Assembly: GCF_022985175.1 (NCBI RefSeq)
Contig: NC_066889.1
Coordinates: forward strand, 5,863,021-5,927,020
Direction: 5' to 3'
DNA: 64,000 bases
Origin: Labeo rohita
Lineage: Eukaryota; Chordata; Actinopteri; Cypriniformes; Cyprinidae
Shown: positions 24,943 to 37,100 of the stretch, piece by piece
How positions within the stretch are numbered: position 1 is the first letter of the stretch
Layout: each line of letters starts with the position of its first letter
Position numbers and translations under genes: made by a program
The notes under the pieces: model-generated
Database searches by the model: none
The model's input: the letters and a program-made list of their open reading frames with translations, nothing else
Told to the model about the DNA's origin: nothing

Positions 24943-25989
24943 CATCAGCCGGGACCCCAAGAACCAGTCACCCAGCCAAGAGCGCTTGAGGCTGGGTGGA
25001 GGAGCCGAGCCCGATGCTTTCAGCTGCCTAGGTAAGCATGGCCACCATCTCGGCTTCGCCTCAGACTGAAATGAAGCACCTGGAAGTGCAGCTCCAGCCG
25101 AGTCATTTGCTTCTGATGATTCCAGCCCGCTCCAGATGCTGCGACTGATAGCTCATCCTCCTCAAAAGCCCCAAATAATTAAACAGTTCAGTCTGAGAAA
25201 TCAAACTTGCGCTGAGACAAGCTTTGTTCTCAAGAGAGAGGCCACTTTATTTATACCTGGATATCCAGGTTGTGGGAAATTATTCAAATGTTGCTCGCCA
25301 GTTTTATCTACCTTATCTCAATGATGTCAGAGATTATAGAGGTGATGTACTGTTGGAACTGTTGTGACCGAACTTTAATGTTCAACATAACGCAATTTCA
25401 TAGATCACTATTTTCCAAGGAATCAATTAAACTTTTTGTTTTGACTGACTTAAATCTCACATGTGTTGATATTTAGGTAAAATGACAAAATTAAAAATAG
25501 CACAGCCATTCATCAAAAGTGTTGATATGAGATTTCTTAACTCTAGTTAACATCAGTTATATTAAGGTGAAAGTATGTTAAGCATCATGTGACATTTTGC
25601 TATCAGTATTCTTCAGAAAATTTCTTGTTATCACTGAGACTTTACCCATTCAGAACAACCCTCTAATAAAAGTGAGTTAGCTTTTATCAGAGCATATCAC
25701 TTGCTTGTGCTCTACTTTGAAACTAGGCACTGCCAACTTCAGTTTTTGTCGGTTCTTATGAGAAATTGCTTGCTGTGTTACAATATTGGAAAATCATTTT
25801 GAATATAAACAACTGCTAACTGAATAAATATGAATGTAAAGAAAAGCTCACTCAAAAAAGTAGATTCTGTCATTTACACATAGTTGATGTAATAGTTGCC
25901 ACTGTATTCCATAGTTTGGGAAAAAATACTATAGAAATCAATGGCTATCATCAACAGTTTGGTTACCCACATTTTTTCAAAATGTATTT

Positions 25990-26253
25990 TTATGTGTGTG
26001 TGTGTGTGTACTTGTGTCCCCACAAGGATAGTAAAACCTGAAATTTTTGACATTTGTGGGGACTGGCGTGCTGATTCTTAAATGATTAAAAATAGTAAAT
26101 GATGTTTATCTGAAAGTGTAAAACATGCAAACATGTTTTCTGTAAGGGGTAGGTTTAGGCTTAGGGTTGGGTTAGGGGATAGACAATATCGTTTTGTCAG
26201 TATAACAACTATAGAAGTCTATGGAAAGTCCCCACAGTTCACAAAAACAAACA

Positions 26254-26289
<36 letters not shown>

Positions 26290-26310
26290 TGTTTAACAGA
26301 AGAGAAAAAT
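25990..26310. repeat. GTCCCCACA-type fish repeat with (TG)n borders
   Basis: (TG)n at 25993-26010 is followed by GTCCCCACAAGGATAG, then GGGGTAGGTTTAGGCTTAGG, then CTATGGAAAGTCCCCACAG and (TG)n at 26257-26287. The inverted GTCCCCACA/TGTGGGGAC blocks and telomere-like GGTTAGG text are typical of a frequent fish repeat. Noncoding. Confidence 0.6.
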
Positions 26311-27689
26311 TCTCAGGATGTTAAACAATAAGTGCACTTTGAAGTGTGAAACACAGTAGTTAGCAGGGGTTAACATGTTTAGCCGGTTAGCATGGGCCAG
26401 TATCCCCTGCTGGTAAATGCTGAAAGCACATAATTCTGCTACCAAAAGCACTGTCTTAATTGATGACAATTTTAACAGTATCTATATTTCTTGCAATTTT
26501 TTCAAACATGCTAGATGTTTAACCAGTTTAACCATTTACTTTTTAAGGGCTTTTAAAATCATTAATAGACTTATTTATTTCCTGTCTGCTAAAATTTTTT
26601 ACATGTCGCATCTCAAGAAAAGAGCTGGAAGGACTACAAAAGAGAAGAATATTCATTCCAACCTGTACACATTTTGCTGGAGGCAACGGTTGTTTAAATG
26701 CAGAAAGCAGATAATTCTGTGGAACTATTGTTATCACTGCAAAAATATCCTGCGATATCCAACACTTCACATGATTTTATTCCTGTCTTAGACAACAGTT
26801 GTACAACAGCTTATGATGAACATGTTCAGAAGTGCATGACATTTTCTTTTGCTGTTGGAGTGGTGTTCACATATAGCTCAGCACTCTCACACTCAGTCAG
26901 CTCTTAGTGTTGCCCTCCATGAGTGTCACGCTCATTTGTGCCACTAGAGGATGTTATTGTCATCTGGATAGATAGAAGTTGAAGGACATGCAATCAGAGG
27001 AACTTCCTCTTCCATATCTTTATAACTAAGCCTACACTTGACCTACCAGCTTGTTTTGAGATACCTAATAGCAGACTGAGAATTTTCATAATTTCTTATA
27101 GGATTATGAGAAAATATTTTCCATTAATTTAGCTTGTTCACGGTCTTAGGAAAAATGAATTACACTTCAAGATACTTAAAATGCCTACAGGAGTACATTC
27201 GCCTTCTTTGAGGTATGCATCAATCTTTGATTTCTCAAATTCAAGGTTACTTAAAAATTGATTCCTCATTATAAACAGTAATATAATGTAATATCAATAA
27301 TATACATTTAATGTAATATAAGCAGTTGGCTGATAACAGTTTTTCTGCTTATATTCAGGTATGCATCTCTGTGAAATTAAGTTTCATACATTAGATCATC
27401 TGATACATTTTCGAAGTAAATAAATTAATCCATTGTAGACTGAACAACAAATTCTGCATAATAACATAAGGCGAGATCTTTGAATCTTTTTAAAAAATAT
27501 TTTTAAAAGCTTTTTTTTGCACTTCATACAATATGTTTATTATAAATTGCTGACCAGCATGCTAAACCTGATATTCATCTTGTATTGTACTGCTTTAAGA
27601 TATGTTTTACAAGTTGTTTAAGATAAGATAAGATGTTTTGAACATAAAACATTACAAATTAAGACAATAACACAATACTGATTGCAGAG

Positions 27690-27695
27690 TTTATT
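27690..27695 (-). terminator. vtn: Poly(A) signal of vtn
   Basis: AATAAA on the minus strand, 256 bp past the vtn stop codon (27953-27951). It gives a short 3'UTR consistent with a compact liver-secreted transcript. Inferred from motif and position. Confidence 0.55.
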
Positions 27696-27950
27696 ATTCA
27701 GTATTTTCAAACTTGTGAGAAGAATAGTTCATAAGTTCAGTGGAGATCAATGCATCATGTTGAATCATAGTAATAAGGTCTTTAGAAGCTTTATCCTAAT
27801 GCATGCAAAACTATTGTCTGCATTACTGTAATGTAATACATCTTAGAGAACTATAATAGTGATACTAATGATTAATCCTCACAAATGGTATCTAATTAAG
27901 CAATATCATCAAAATCTTCATTATCAATTCAAATATGGAAACCTTGCTTC

Positions 27951-28102
27951 TTATCTTTTTTCTGACAAGTCCTTTTCTTTACATCCCAACCAATATTTGC
28001 CAATGGATCTTGGGTAAGGAGGGTTTACGTAGTCAATCCGTTTGGTCTGCAGGTCCACCCTGTAGTATTTATCTAAAGGTGAAATACCACAATATTAATA
28101 TG

Positions 28103-28134
<32 letters not shown>

Positions 28135-31100
28135 AAAAATACAATATTCAGTAAAAATATTTACCCAAGGCTGCATTTATTTGATCAAAACACATTAAAA
28201 CAGTAATATTGTCAAATGTTATTGCAATTTAAAATAATAAAAAAATAACTTCAGAAATCAATTTAATATTTTTTTGGAAACTGTGATTAATTTTATTCAG
28301 TATTCTTTCATGAATAGAAAGTTAAAAATAGGAAGTTAGAAAATTATAAAATGTCTTTACTGTCAGTTTTGATCAATTTAATGCATCCTTGCTGAATAAA
28401 AGAATTAATTTCTTTCTATTTCATACTTTTTTTTTAACAATTTGTCAAATTTATAACCTGCTTTTCATGGTGTAAACGTAAAATTTCCAACCAAATCTGG
28501 TCTCATTATTCTAGACTTACCACAGTGAATCAGGAAAAGACAAGAACACAGTTTTGAATTTTTTTTTTAGTAATGTACTTTAAAGGAGAAGTCCACTTCC
28601 AGAACAACAATTTACAGATTATGTACTCACCTCCTTGTCATCCAAGATGTTCATGTGTTTCTTTATTCAGTCGTAAAGAAATTATGTTTTTTGAGGAAAA
28701 GATTTCAGATTTTTCTCCATATAATGGACTGCTATGGTGCCCCGAGTTTGAACTTCCAAAACGCAGTTTAAATGCAGCTTCAAAGGTCTCTAAATGATCC
28801 CAGCTGAGGAAAAAGGGTCTTATAAAAATAATACAATTTATATAATTTTTAATGTCAAACGCTCGTCTTGCTCTTCCCAACCTCTGTTTTTTTCCGGGTG
28901 ATGACAGTTAAGGTATGTTGAAAAACTCCCATCTCATGTTCTCCCTCAACTTCAAAATCGTCCTATATCGCTGTTTTATCTTTTATGTTAAGGGTGTTTG
29001 ATCTTCTTTGCAAGACTGGGTCGAAACTTCTGCAGCGATGTAGGATGATTTTGAAATGATTTTTGAAGTTGGGGGAGAAAATACGGTTGGAGTTTTTCAA
29101 CATATCCTAACTGTCGACCTAGAATACACAGAGTTCAAGGAGAGAAAGACAAGACGAGCGTTTGAGATTAAAAGTATATAAATTGTATTATTTTTATGAA
29201 AATAACCAATCGTTTCGCTAGATAAGACCCTTTTTCTTGGCTGGAATCATTTACAACCGCATTTGGGATCGTTTGAAGCCGCATTTAAACTGCATTTTGG
29301 AAGTTCAATCTCGGGGCACCATATCAGTCCATTATATGGAGAAAAATCCTGAAATAGTTTCCTCAAAAAACATAATTTCTTTACGACCGAAGAAAGAAAG
29401 ACACTAACATCTTGGATGACAACGGGGTGAGTACATTATCTGTAAATTGTTGTTCTGAAAGTGGATTTTTCCTTTAAAAAGAGAATGAACAGAACATCAT
29501 CTTTGTCTGAAGTACCTTTCTTAAAGAAGTAGACATTCTGCACAGGTGTGGCCTTCTCTTGGACAATCTCCACCTCTATGTAGTCGTCCGGATCATAGTT
29601 CATGTCAAACAAAGATGGACGTTTTCCACGACCCTTTTTCTGGTTCTTACCACGCTTCTCTGCTCCAAAATACCTAAATAACACACATTTATACATACTT
29701 AATTTATACCTTACTGTCAAAAGTCACCTCAACAAACCTCAGTAATTAACAAACCTTTCTTCATAATCCAATCCAAAGTCTTCCCAGAACAGCGAGCGGC
29801 TCACTCTGGCTCCTCGACCCCTTGTCTTCTTTCTCCGTCCGGGTCGGCCTCTACCCAGGCTGGTGGCTGGAGATGGTGAGGGACCAGGGCTGACGTACAG
29901 CCGGCCCACCATTGCTGCATCTATTGGAGGTTTAATGCCAATCCAGTCTTTGGAAATGAAACGTGGCCCTTTGTGATGCTGAACTGGGTGGACAGGGAAT
30001 AATTCAGCAAACCAGACATTTATTGAACTCTCTGCTAAAAAAACATATGCACAAAGACTTACTGCCTTGAAAGAGCATAGCAAACAGATTATCCAAGTCA
30101 CAGTACAGGTTTGTATAGCGTGTGAAGGCAACAGAGGGTGAGGATTTGGTCATGCGGTCACATTCTTCATGGGACGGTTGGTGTTTGAACTCATATTGGT
30201 AGTACTGGTCCCCTGTGGGAACAAAGGAAACATTAAATATGGAATAAATCTATTTCATAAGGTGCATAACTATATTTTTTGACCTATAGAGTGCTGCTAT
30301 AGATGTATTTTTGTAGGCCAACCCTGAAGTTAGTATCATCCCAATTCCATCAACCAAAAAGCCCAATAGGTTTTTTAATTAGCTTTTGGATTAATAAAAA
30401 AAAGATGTATAACCAACAAAAGTTTGTTTGTTCGTTATGATGAATGCAAATGAACACTGAATTCTGAAGCCTAAATATAATCGCAAGAAGTAAAAGCTGA
30501 ACGTAGGCTATAAATAAATTACACCACAGTCATTTGAATTTAGCGTGATCAACATTAATATATCAGCTCTTTCAGACTTTATTTTAAAAACATTTGGTAA
30601 CACTTTAGTATTCTAGTTGGTTATTAGCATGCCTATTATTAACATATTGGCTGTTTAATTGTACTTATAAAGCACATATTCTACATGACTATATTTTACA
30701 CCCCTATTCCTACCCAATACCTAAACTTCACAACAACTTTATTAACTATTAATAAGCAGGAAATGAGGAGTTTATTGAGGCAAAATCATAGTTAATGCTT
30801 TGTTAATAGCATGAACTGGACCTTAAAAATAAAGTGTGACCAAACATTTTCTCTGAAAGTCTGAGTGACAGTTTGCAAGATTGTGCTCTTATACAGAATG
30901 AGGCTTTAAAAGCAAGATAATCTCTGTACTCCTATTTAGTAAAAAGCAGGGTATTACTGATTTTAGTGGACTGAAGTGTTGTGTTAAAAGGGATAGTTCA
31001 CCCAAAAATGAAAATTACTCACCCTTATGTTGTTTCAAAACCGTAAGACCTTTTTTTAATCTTCTGAACACAAATTAAGATATTTTTGATGATTGGAGAG

Positions 31101-34100
31101 CTTTTTGACCCTATTTTTGCTTTCTTTACACACAAAAAAGTATTCTCATAGTTTCATAAAATTAAGGATAAACCACTGATATCACATGGACTGTTTTAAC
31201 AATGTCCTTACTACCTTTCTGGGCCTTGAACGTGGTAGTTGCGTTGCTGTCTATGAAGGGTCAAAAGGCGCTCAGAATTCATAAAAAAACTACTTAATTT
31301 GTGTTTTGAGGATGATTGAAGGTCTTCGAAACGACATGAAGGTGAGTTCAGTGTTTTTGTGAACTAATTCTTTAACCACAGACCTTATTTCAGGCATTAA
31401 ACTAAAAACCCATTCAAAAAAACCTATTAACTTCAGGACAATGAAACCGGAAGTGCTAAAACTTGGGTAACACTTTACTTGGAGACTGACATGACACCTT
31501 CATAATCAGTGTTGAGGGTAACGCATTACAAGTAACGCAAGTTACATAATAATATTACTTTTTTCAAGTAACTAGTAAAGTAACGCATTACTTTTGAATT
31601 TCTAAGAAAATATATGAGTTACTTTTCAAATAAGTAACGCCAGTTACTTGTTTCCCCATTTATTGATTGACAAGTCTCCTGTTGGGAAATTGGGAGTAAA
31701 CATTATGTTACTGTATTCTAGACTAAATGTGAACATGCATTAATTCATCTCACTAACAAAAAACAGATTCAGTATAAAAACAGTGAAATGCAAACTCAGA
31801 ATATGACGCATCTACTGTAGTCTACGTTTTCGCTGTTTTCCCCCTTCATCACACCATAGCTCTTTCCTCCAGCGAAAATGAAGCACATGAATGCATACTT
31901 TATAAAACTATCCTGTTGCCATTTTCATTTGAAAATTTAACTTTCAACTGTTTCTAGTGCATGTGGCAAAGAGGTTTGCACACGTCAGCTAAGGAAAGAG
32001 GCTTGTACTAGAAATGCAAACAGTAAAATTTTGTATTTGTACAGTAAACAGGTGTGTGTGAGATCAGAAAGACTTGTATTTGGCTTATTCAGCAATCAAA
32101 TGTTATACCTATCTATACAATACAGTGGAAGATTGCAATAAGTATAGTATACCACCCCTATTAGTCAAACATTTTTTATTTTATTTATCTATTTATTTAA
32201 ATTTTGTTATTATACCCTCATTGGGGGCTGACCCCCCCTAAAATGAAAATCCTAGAATCGCCCCTGTTGAACATTATAACAATTTGCTTTATTTACCGGC
32301 ATTATTTATAAATGTAACAATTTTGTGCTTATTTGTGTTTAACCTAAACTACAAGTAGTGTTAATGTAGACGTACATACCGGTAGCCTATCTAAATATGA
32401 TTTTATAATTTTATGCTATATTGACTTACCTCATTATCCTCCACTATAATGAGCAGCAATAAACTACATTTTGGTATTTTATAATACCTAGTCATACTTC
32501 TGTGGATATTTTGGTGAAAGTAACTCAAAAGTAACTTAAAAGTAGTGTAACGCATTACAATTCAGAGTAATACTGTAATGTAACTAGTTACTTTTAAAAG
32601 ACGGTAACTAGTAATATATAATGTATGACATTTTGGAAGTAACTTGCCCAACACTGTTCATAATCGTGACATGATACATGTCATGAATATGAAGGAGGTT
32701 TTTATGCATGTTTATTACTACTGTCGTTAAGTGTCATTTGCTCAGTTATGTCATTTTTAATGCAAAAATGGCATTGTTTGTGATTCCTTTGTTACGACAA
32801 CTTGACATAAACCAATACATCATAACCTGTCTGTGTCTTCATCATGACAACTTAACATTATCAAGATATCATAACTTTTCATAAATCTGTCATAAACATG
32901 ACATAGCAGATTCATTATCAAACTTCATAAACTACTTAGCTTTATGGGTCAACATTACATTAAACTATCATGTGGCTGGTTTTGACAGTCATGGGGCCAT
33001 TATAATTGTGTCATAAATATTTTTCTGACCACATTTTTTCAGTGGTACAAATTGAAGTTACCATTAAAATGTCATTAAGTGCTTATACTCTGTCAAATAA
33101 TTTTCTAACAGTGTCATTAATATTTTTCTTGACCTCAACTACAGTGGTACAGGTTGAATTTGTCATTAAAATGTCATTAAGTGTTAATACTCTGTCAAAT
33201 TATTTTATAACAGCATCATGAATATTTTTCATAATGTGTGTATGTGTGTGTATTTTTTTTTTAAGTTTCCTCCAACAGAAGGTCAGATAATGGACAATTT
33301 CAAATGTTGTTAAAAAGATTAACTGGTGGTAGAGAAATAAATTCAATCATCCAACAATAATAATAATAATAAATAAATAAAATTTATAAAATTGAATTTT
33401 ATTGCATTTGGAGAGCGATTCACCCAAAAATTCAAATTAAAACAATACAGTGGTGGGTTAAGTCATGCAGACTTTGATCCATATCACTGCAAAAACAGTT
33501 AATTAGCATCCCACACATTTATATTTTCTCAACATGCTTTTTACATCATGAAAAAGTCTACCCAAGACACCACCATAATGGTGTACACCTAACCAGTGGT
33601 GCCACTCTATCATGTGAGGAGTACAATTTCCTCTATTACGTCATATGTGACCTTGGACCACAAAACCAGTCATAAGGGTCAATTTTTTTAAATTGAGACT
33701 TGTACATAGTCTGAAAGCTGAATAAATAAGCTTTCCATTGATATATGGTTTGTTAGATACAACTATTTGAAAATCTGGAATCTGAGTGTGCAAAAAAATC
33801 AAAATATTGAGAAAATCGCCTTAAATTTGTCCAAATGAAGTTCTTAGCAATGCATATCACTAATCAAAAATAAGTTTTTGATATATTTACGGTAGGAAAT
33901 TTGCTAATATCTTCATGGAACATGATCTTTACCAGGGGCGTTTCTAGGATTTGAAAACATCCAGTGGATGGATGGGAGCTCACGTCATACTCAACTAAGA
34001 TTTTGTTAGACACAGGTGGGTGAACCTGGATCCTTCTAGAAACTCTGAAAACATCAGATCATGAACTGATCATGTGAGCAAGTCATATTGTGCTTTCGAT

Positions 34101-37100
34101 TTTAGTACATTTGACAGATACTTTGGCAAAGCAATGGCACAAAACAACGTTGTTACACTATGAAAAAATGTAAATAGCGATCACTGCAAATAGGAAACAT
34201 TTCAAAGTATTAGAACAAAATTACTTTTAACTTTACAAATGTACATTACACAAATCACAAATAAAATAATAAATTTAAACATGTATTTACAGCTGTAACA
34301 AATATATATTTGCATGCAAAAATAGGGCCCCATTTGTTTTTGTTTTTTGTTTTTTTTACCAAATTTTTTTTTTTTTTTTTTTTTTTTCTGCTTTAATTTT
34401 CTGGATTCCTATTAATAGTTCAATTTAACTGTATTAATAATAAAAAAAAAAAGCATGTCTATTTAATTAAAACAAATTATTAAAATTAATTTATCAAAAG
34501 TTAAGTTATGTTTAGGGCCTATGAAATGTTTTATTTTTCCAAATTTGTTTTTGCATGTCTGTTTATTTGAATGCATAAAACAACTTTTATTTATTTCTAC
34601 AACAGCCTTATGAAATTCTGTGTTGTGTATTTATAAAGGCATAAAATGTTTATCTTTTAATTAATGAAAATTACATTTTATTTTTGGCAAGTAAAGGAGT
34701 AGCCTATTATTAAAGTTTAAAAGATGTAAGAAATATTGTGTAAGAAAGTGTTGTAGTACTGTAGGTACCTACATTCTACTAAATGATAGTAATATATTTC
34801 TGGCACATCTACAAGCAAAACTGAACTTTTATTTTGACTTTGACCTTTAGATTTCTGAGAGTATATGACCCTGGTTTTACTCAAATGAAACAGTGAAATG
34901 CTCACGAAGTACTCTCAGAGCAGTTCTGGATATCTTGTTCATGCCTTTTTTTGGCAGACGCTGAAATCACCGCGAGCGTGATAATATGTGTGTAGACTAA
35001 TAAAGGAAACATGCTGCACTGTGTGCTGCACCATTCATTCATAAAGAGACACACAGAACATGCAGGATTCATATGATGTTGAAATGTCATTGAATTTGGC
35101 CTATAAGTGTTTGCCTTCAGCGGCCCTTGACGAGTCTTAGAATGGGTCTTCTGGAAATACCATCAACCTCTAGCATCTAGACGCCAAGTGTTGCCACATC
35201 AGCCGTGATGGTATTGAAAAATAAGTTAAATAAGATCAATTCTTTAATAAGGGTTGTGCTGTATTTTATTTTATTTTTTATTCAATCACTGGAATCCAGT
35301 TCTCTTGGACAGTTAATAGACTGATTCTTCTTATCTAGCTTATCTATGCATTTTTATTTCTTCTTTTAATTCATTTCCTTACAACAAAATATTAGTTCAC
35401 CTTTCATATTTTTCTGTACAAATGTTGTCATATAGTCCAACATATATAGTACATAACATATATAGCTGTCGTATTGTACAACATTGTCTTCGTATTGTCA
35501 AGTTGTCATGACAAAGACACTCACAGGTTATGATGCATTAAAAATGACATAACTGAGCGAATGACAGTTGTCATAAACATGCATAAAACCTCCTTCATAT
35601 TCATGACATGTGTCATGTCATGATTATGAAGGCGTTATGTCAGTCTTATGTACAAAAATACATCATCCTAGTAGCAATCTATTATGACCTTACCTTTAAA
35701 AAAATACACTTTTTCCCTCCCGTGATGGCCTGGAGCTGGGATTGCAAATGCAGCATCAATATCATCTGGAATCTTCTCAAAGCCCACGGATATGTCTCTT
35801 GGATAATCTTCATCCAAGACATCGCCATCAAAACGCCAGTACTTGTTACCCTGCGATTCAGCATGTAGTGAAATATTAGTAGGACGTTTCAAATATTTTA
35901 GTTTTGTCCAAACCAGTTTATTGGTTAGTCATATGTGTGTCTATTGTGATGAATAAACATTGTTTAAAAAAGAAGCATATTATTTTCATTTAGATTAAAA
36001 TGCATGAAAGGTAATTACATGTTTCTTTTACAATTTTAATGCTTGTTTAAACATGAAATTATTTTTGAAAAAGGTCAAATATATCATGAGCTATTAACAC
36101 ATAATTATCATTATATTTTTGTCACACCACATGTAATTTTACAACCTGAAGTAACCTTGCCTTGTCATAAAAAAGTCCAATTATAGATATTTTTATTGAA
36201 TTGTTGACCTTGAAACAGTCATGACAGTCTGCAGGGGTCCTGTCTATGACATCACGTCCTGCTTTGTTTTTTTCCCTTGCATATTGGTTGCATTACATAA
36301 TTGAATTTATACTCCAAATGAATTTTTATGATGGGCACACTCATCATATATGAGGTGTATTCAAGTCATTTTTTTAATTACTAGATCTGGTGCCAGTTGC
36401 ATAAACTGCTTAGACTAGTCTTAAAAGTTAGTCATCTAATTTTTCATAACTTTGTAAACTACATGAAAAGGTAGATGTAATTTGAACCTGAAAATTAAGA
36501 CTTATTACCAATTGGTTAACCTTTAGTAAAGCTAGTTTTTTCGACACAGCCTTAATATAATGGCTATGTTTATGCAACTAGGCCCTGGATTTAAAGGGAA
36601 CATTGTATGGCTTAATATATAACGTGAATGATTTCTCTTACTGAAAAATGTAGTAGAAACCCCATGAAATATTTGTGTTACTTAAAAAATCCACATTGAT
36701 GTTCCCCATAAAGAATCTAAATGCCCCCTAATATTGCGTGAAACCCACGCTGAAAAACTCCTTCAGTGGCTGCAGCATCATGACAAGCATTGGCTTGTTA
36801 ACATCGATTGTAGCTCTTTCAGCTCTTTCAGCAGCTGTGGTGTACTAAAAGCTTCAAAGGCATCAGGGCTAAAGTGGAAAGAACACAGATGCGGGTCTTT
36901 AGGAAGTTTTATTCATCCACTGGCATCTTCCCATTCTTTTCTCCTCTTCTTATCACTAAGAATGCAGCGAAGACTTACATTGCTTCTCTTGTTGCCCTTT
37001 GACTGAAAATTACAAGCTGCATTTTATTTGCGCCCCCCATAGTCCAAAATAAGTATAAAACGATGTGAATTTTTAAAATAGCGTAAATCTTTCATAGGTT

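Larger units (their letters stand above)
20450..25350 (-). mobile_element. Decayed DIRS-like retrotransposon with nested insertions
   Basis: The terminal region 20450-20770 and the region about 25160-25350 are inverted relatives of each other, with blocks such as GAAAAGGCC, ATCCAGGC and ATGATGTCAGAG. The same sequence is found at the ends of the 37.7-40.9 kb element. Minus-strand remnants of RNase H and tyrosine recombinase lie at 21320-22215, and a probable Gag-region remnant at 23541-23909. The element is split by a Penelope-like piece and by a TIR element. All frames are broken. Confidence 0.75.
17121..27650. other. aldh3a2-vtn intergenic region, transposon-filled
   Basis: I see no host gene here. 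It holds a 795-bp fold-back element at 18022-18816, (TA)n at 19112-19145, and a 4.9-kb nested DIRS/Penelope cluster at 20450-25350. A GTCCCCACA-type repeat with two (TG)n tracts follows at 25990-26310. The stretches 19150-20430 and 26320-27650 contain only short frames with no recognisable protein similarity. Confidence 0.6.
31466..35660. repeat. Fold-back element spanning vtn intron 5, with insertions
   Basis: The left end GGGTAACACTTTACTTGGAG continues as GACACCTTCATAAT and, after an inserted hAT element, ATGTCATGAATATGAAGGAGG. The right region 35490-35655 carries the inverted GTCATGACATGTGTCATG, CCTCCTTCATATTCATGACA and GCGTTATGTCAGTC blocks. The span also holds unrelated elements (33645-33935, poly-T at 34363-34387), so it is a composite. 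Confidence 0.6.
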
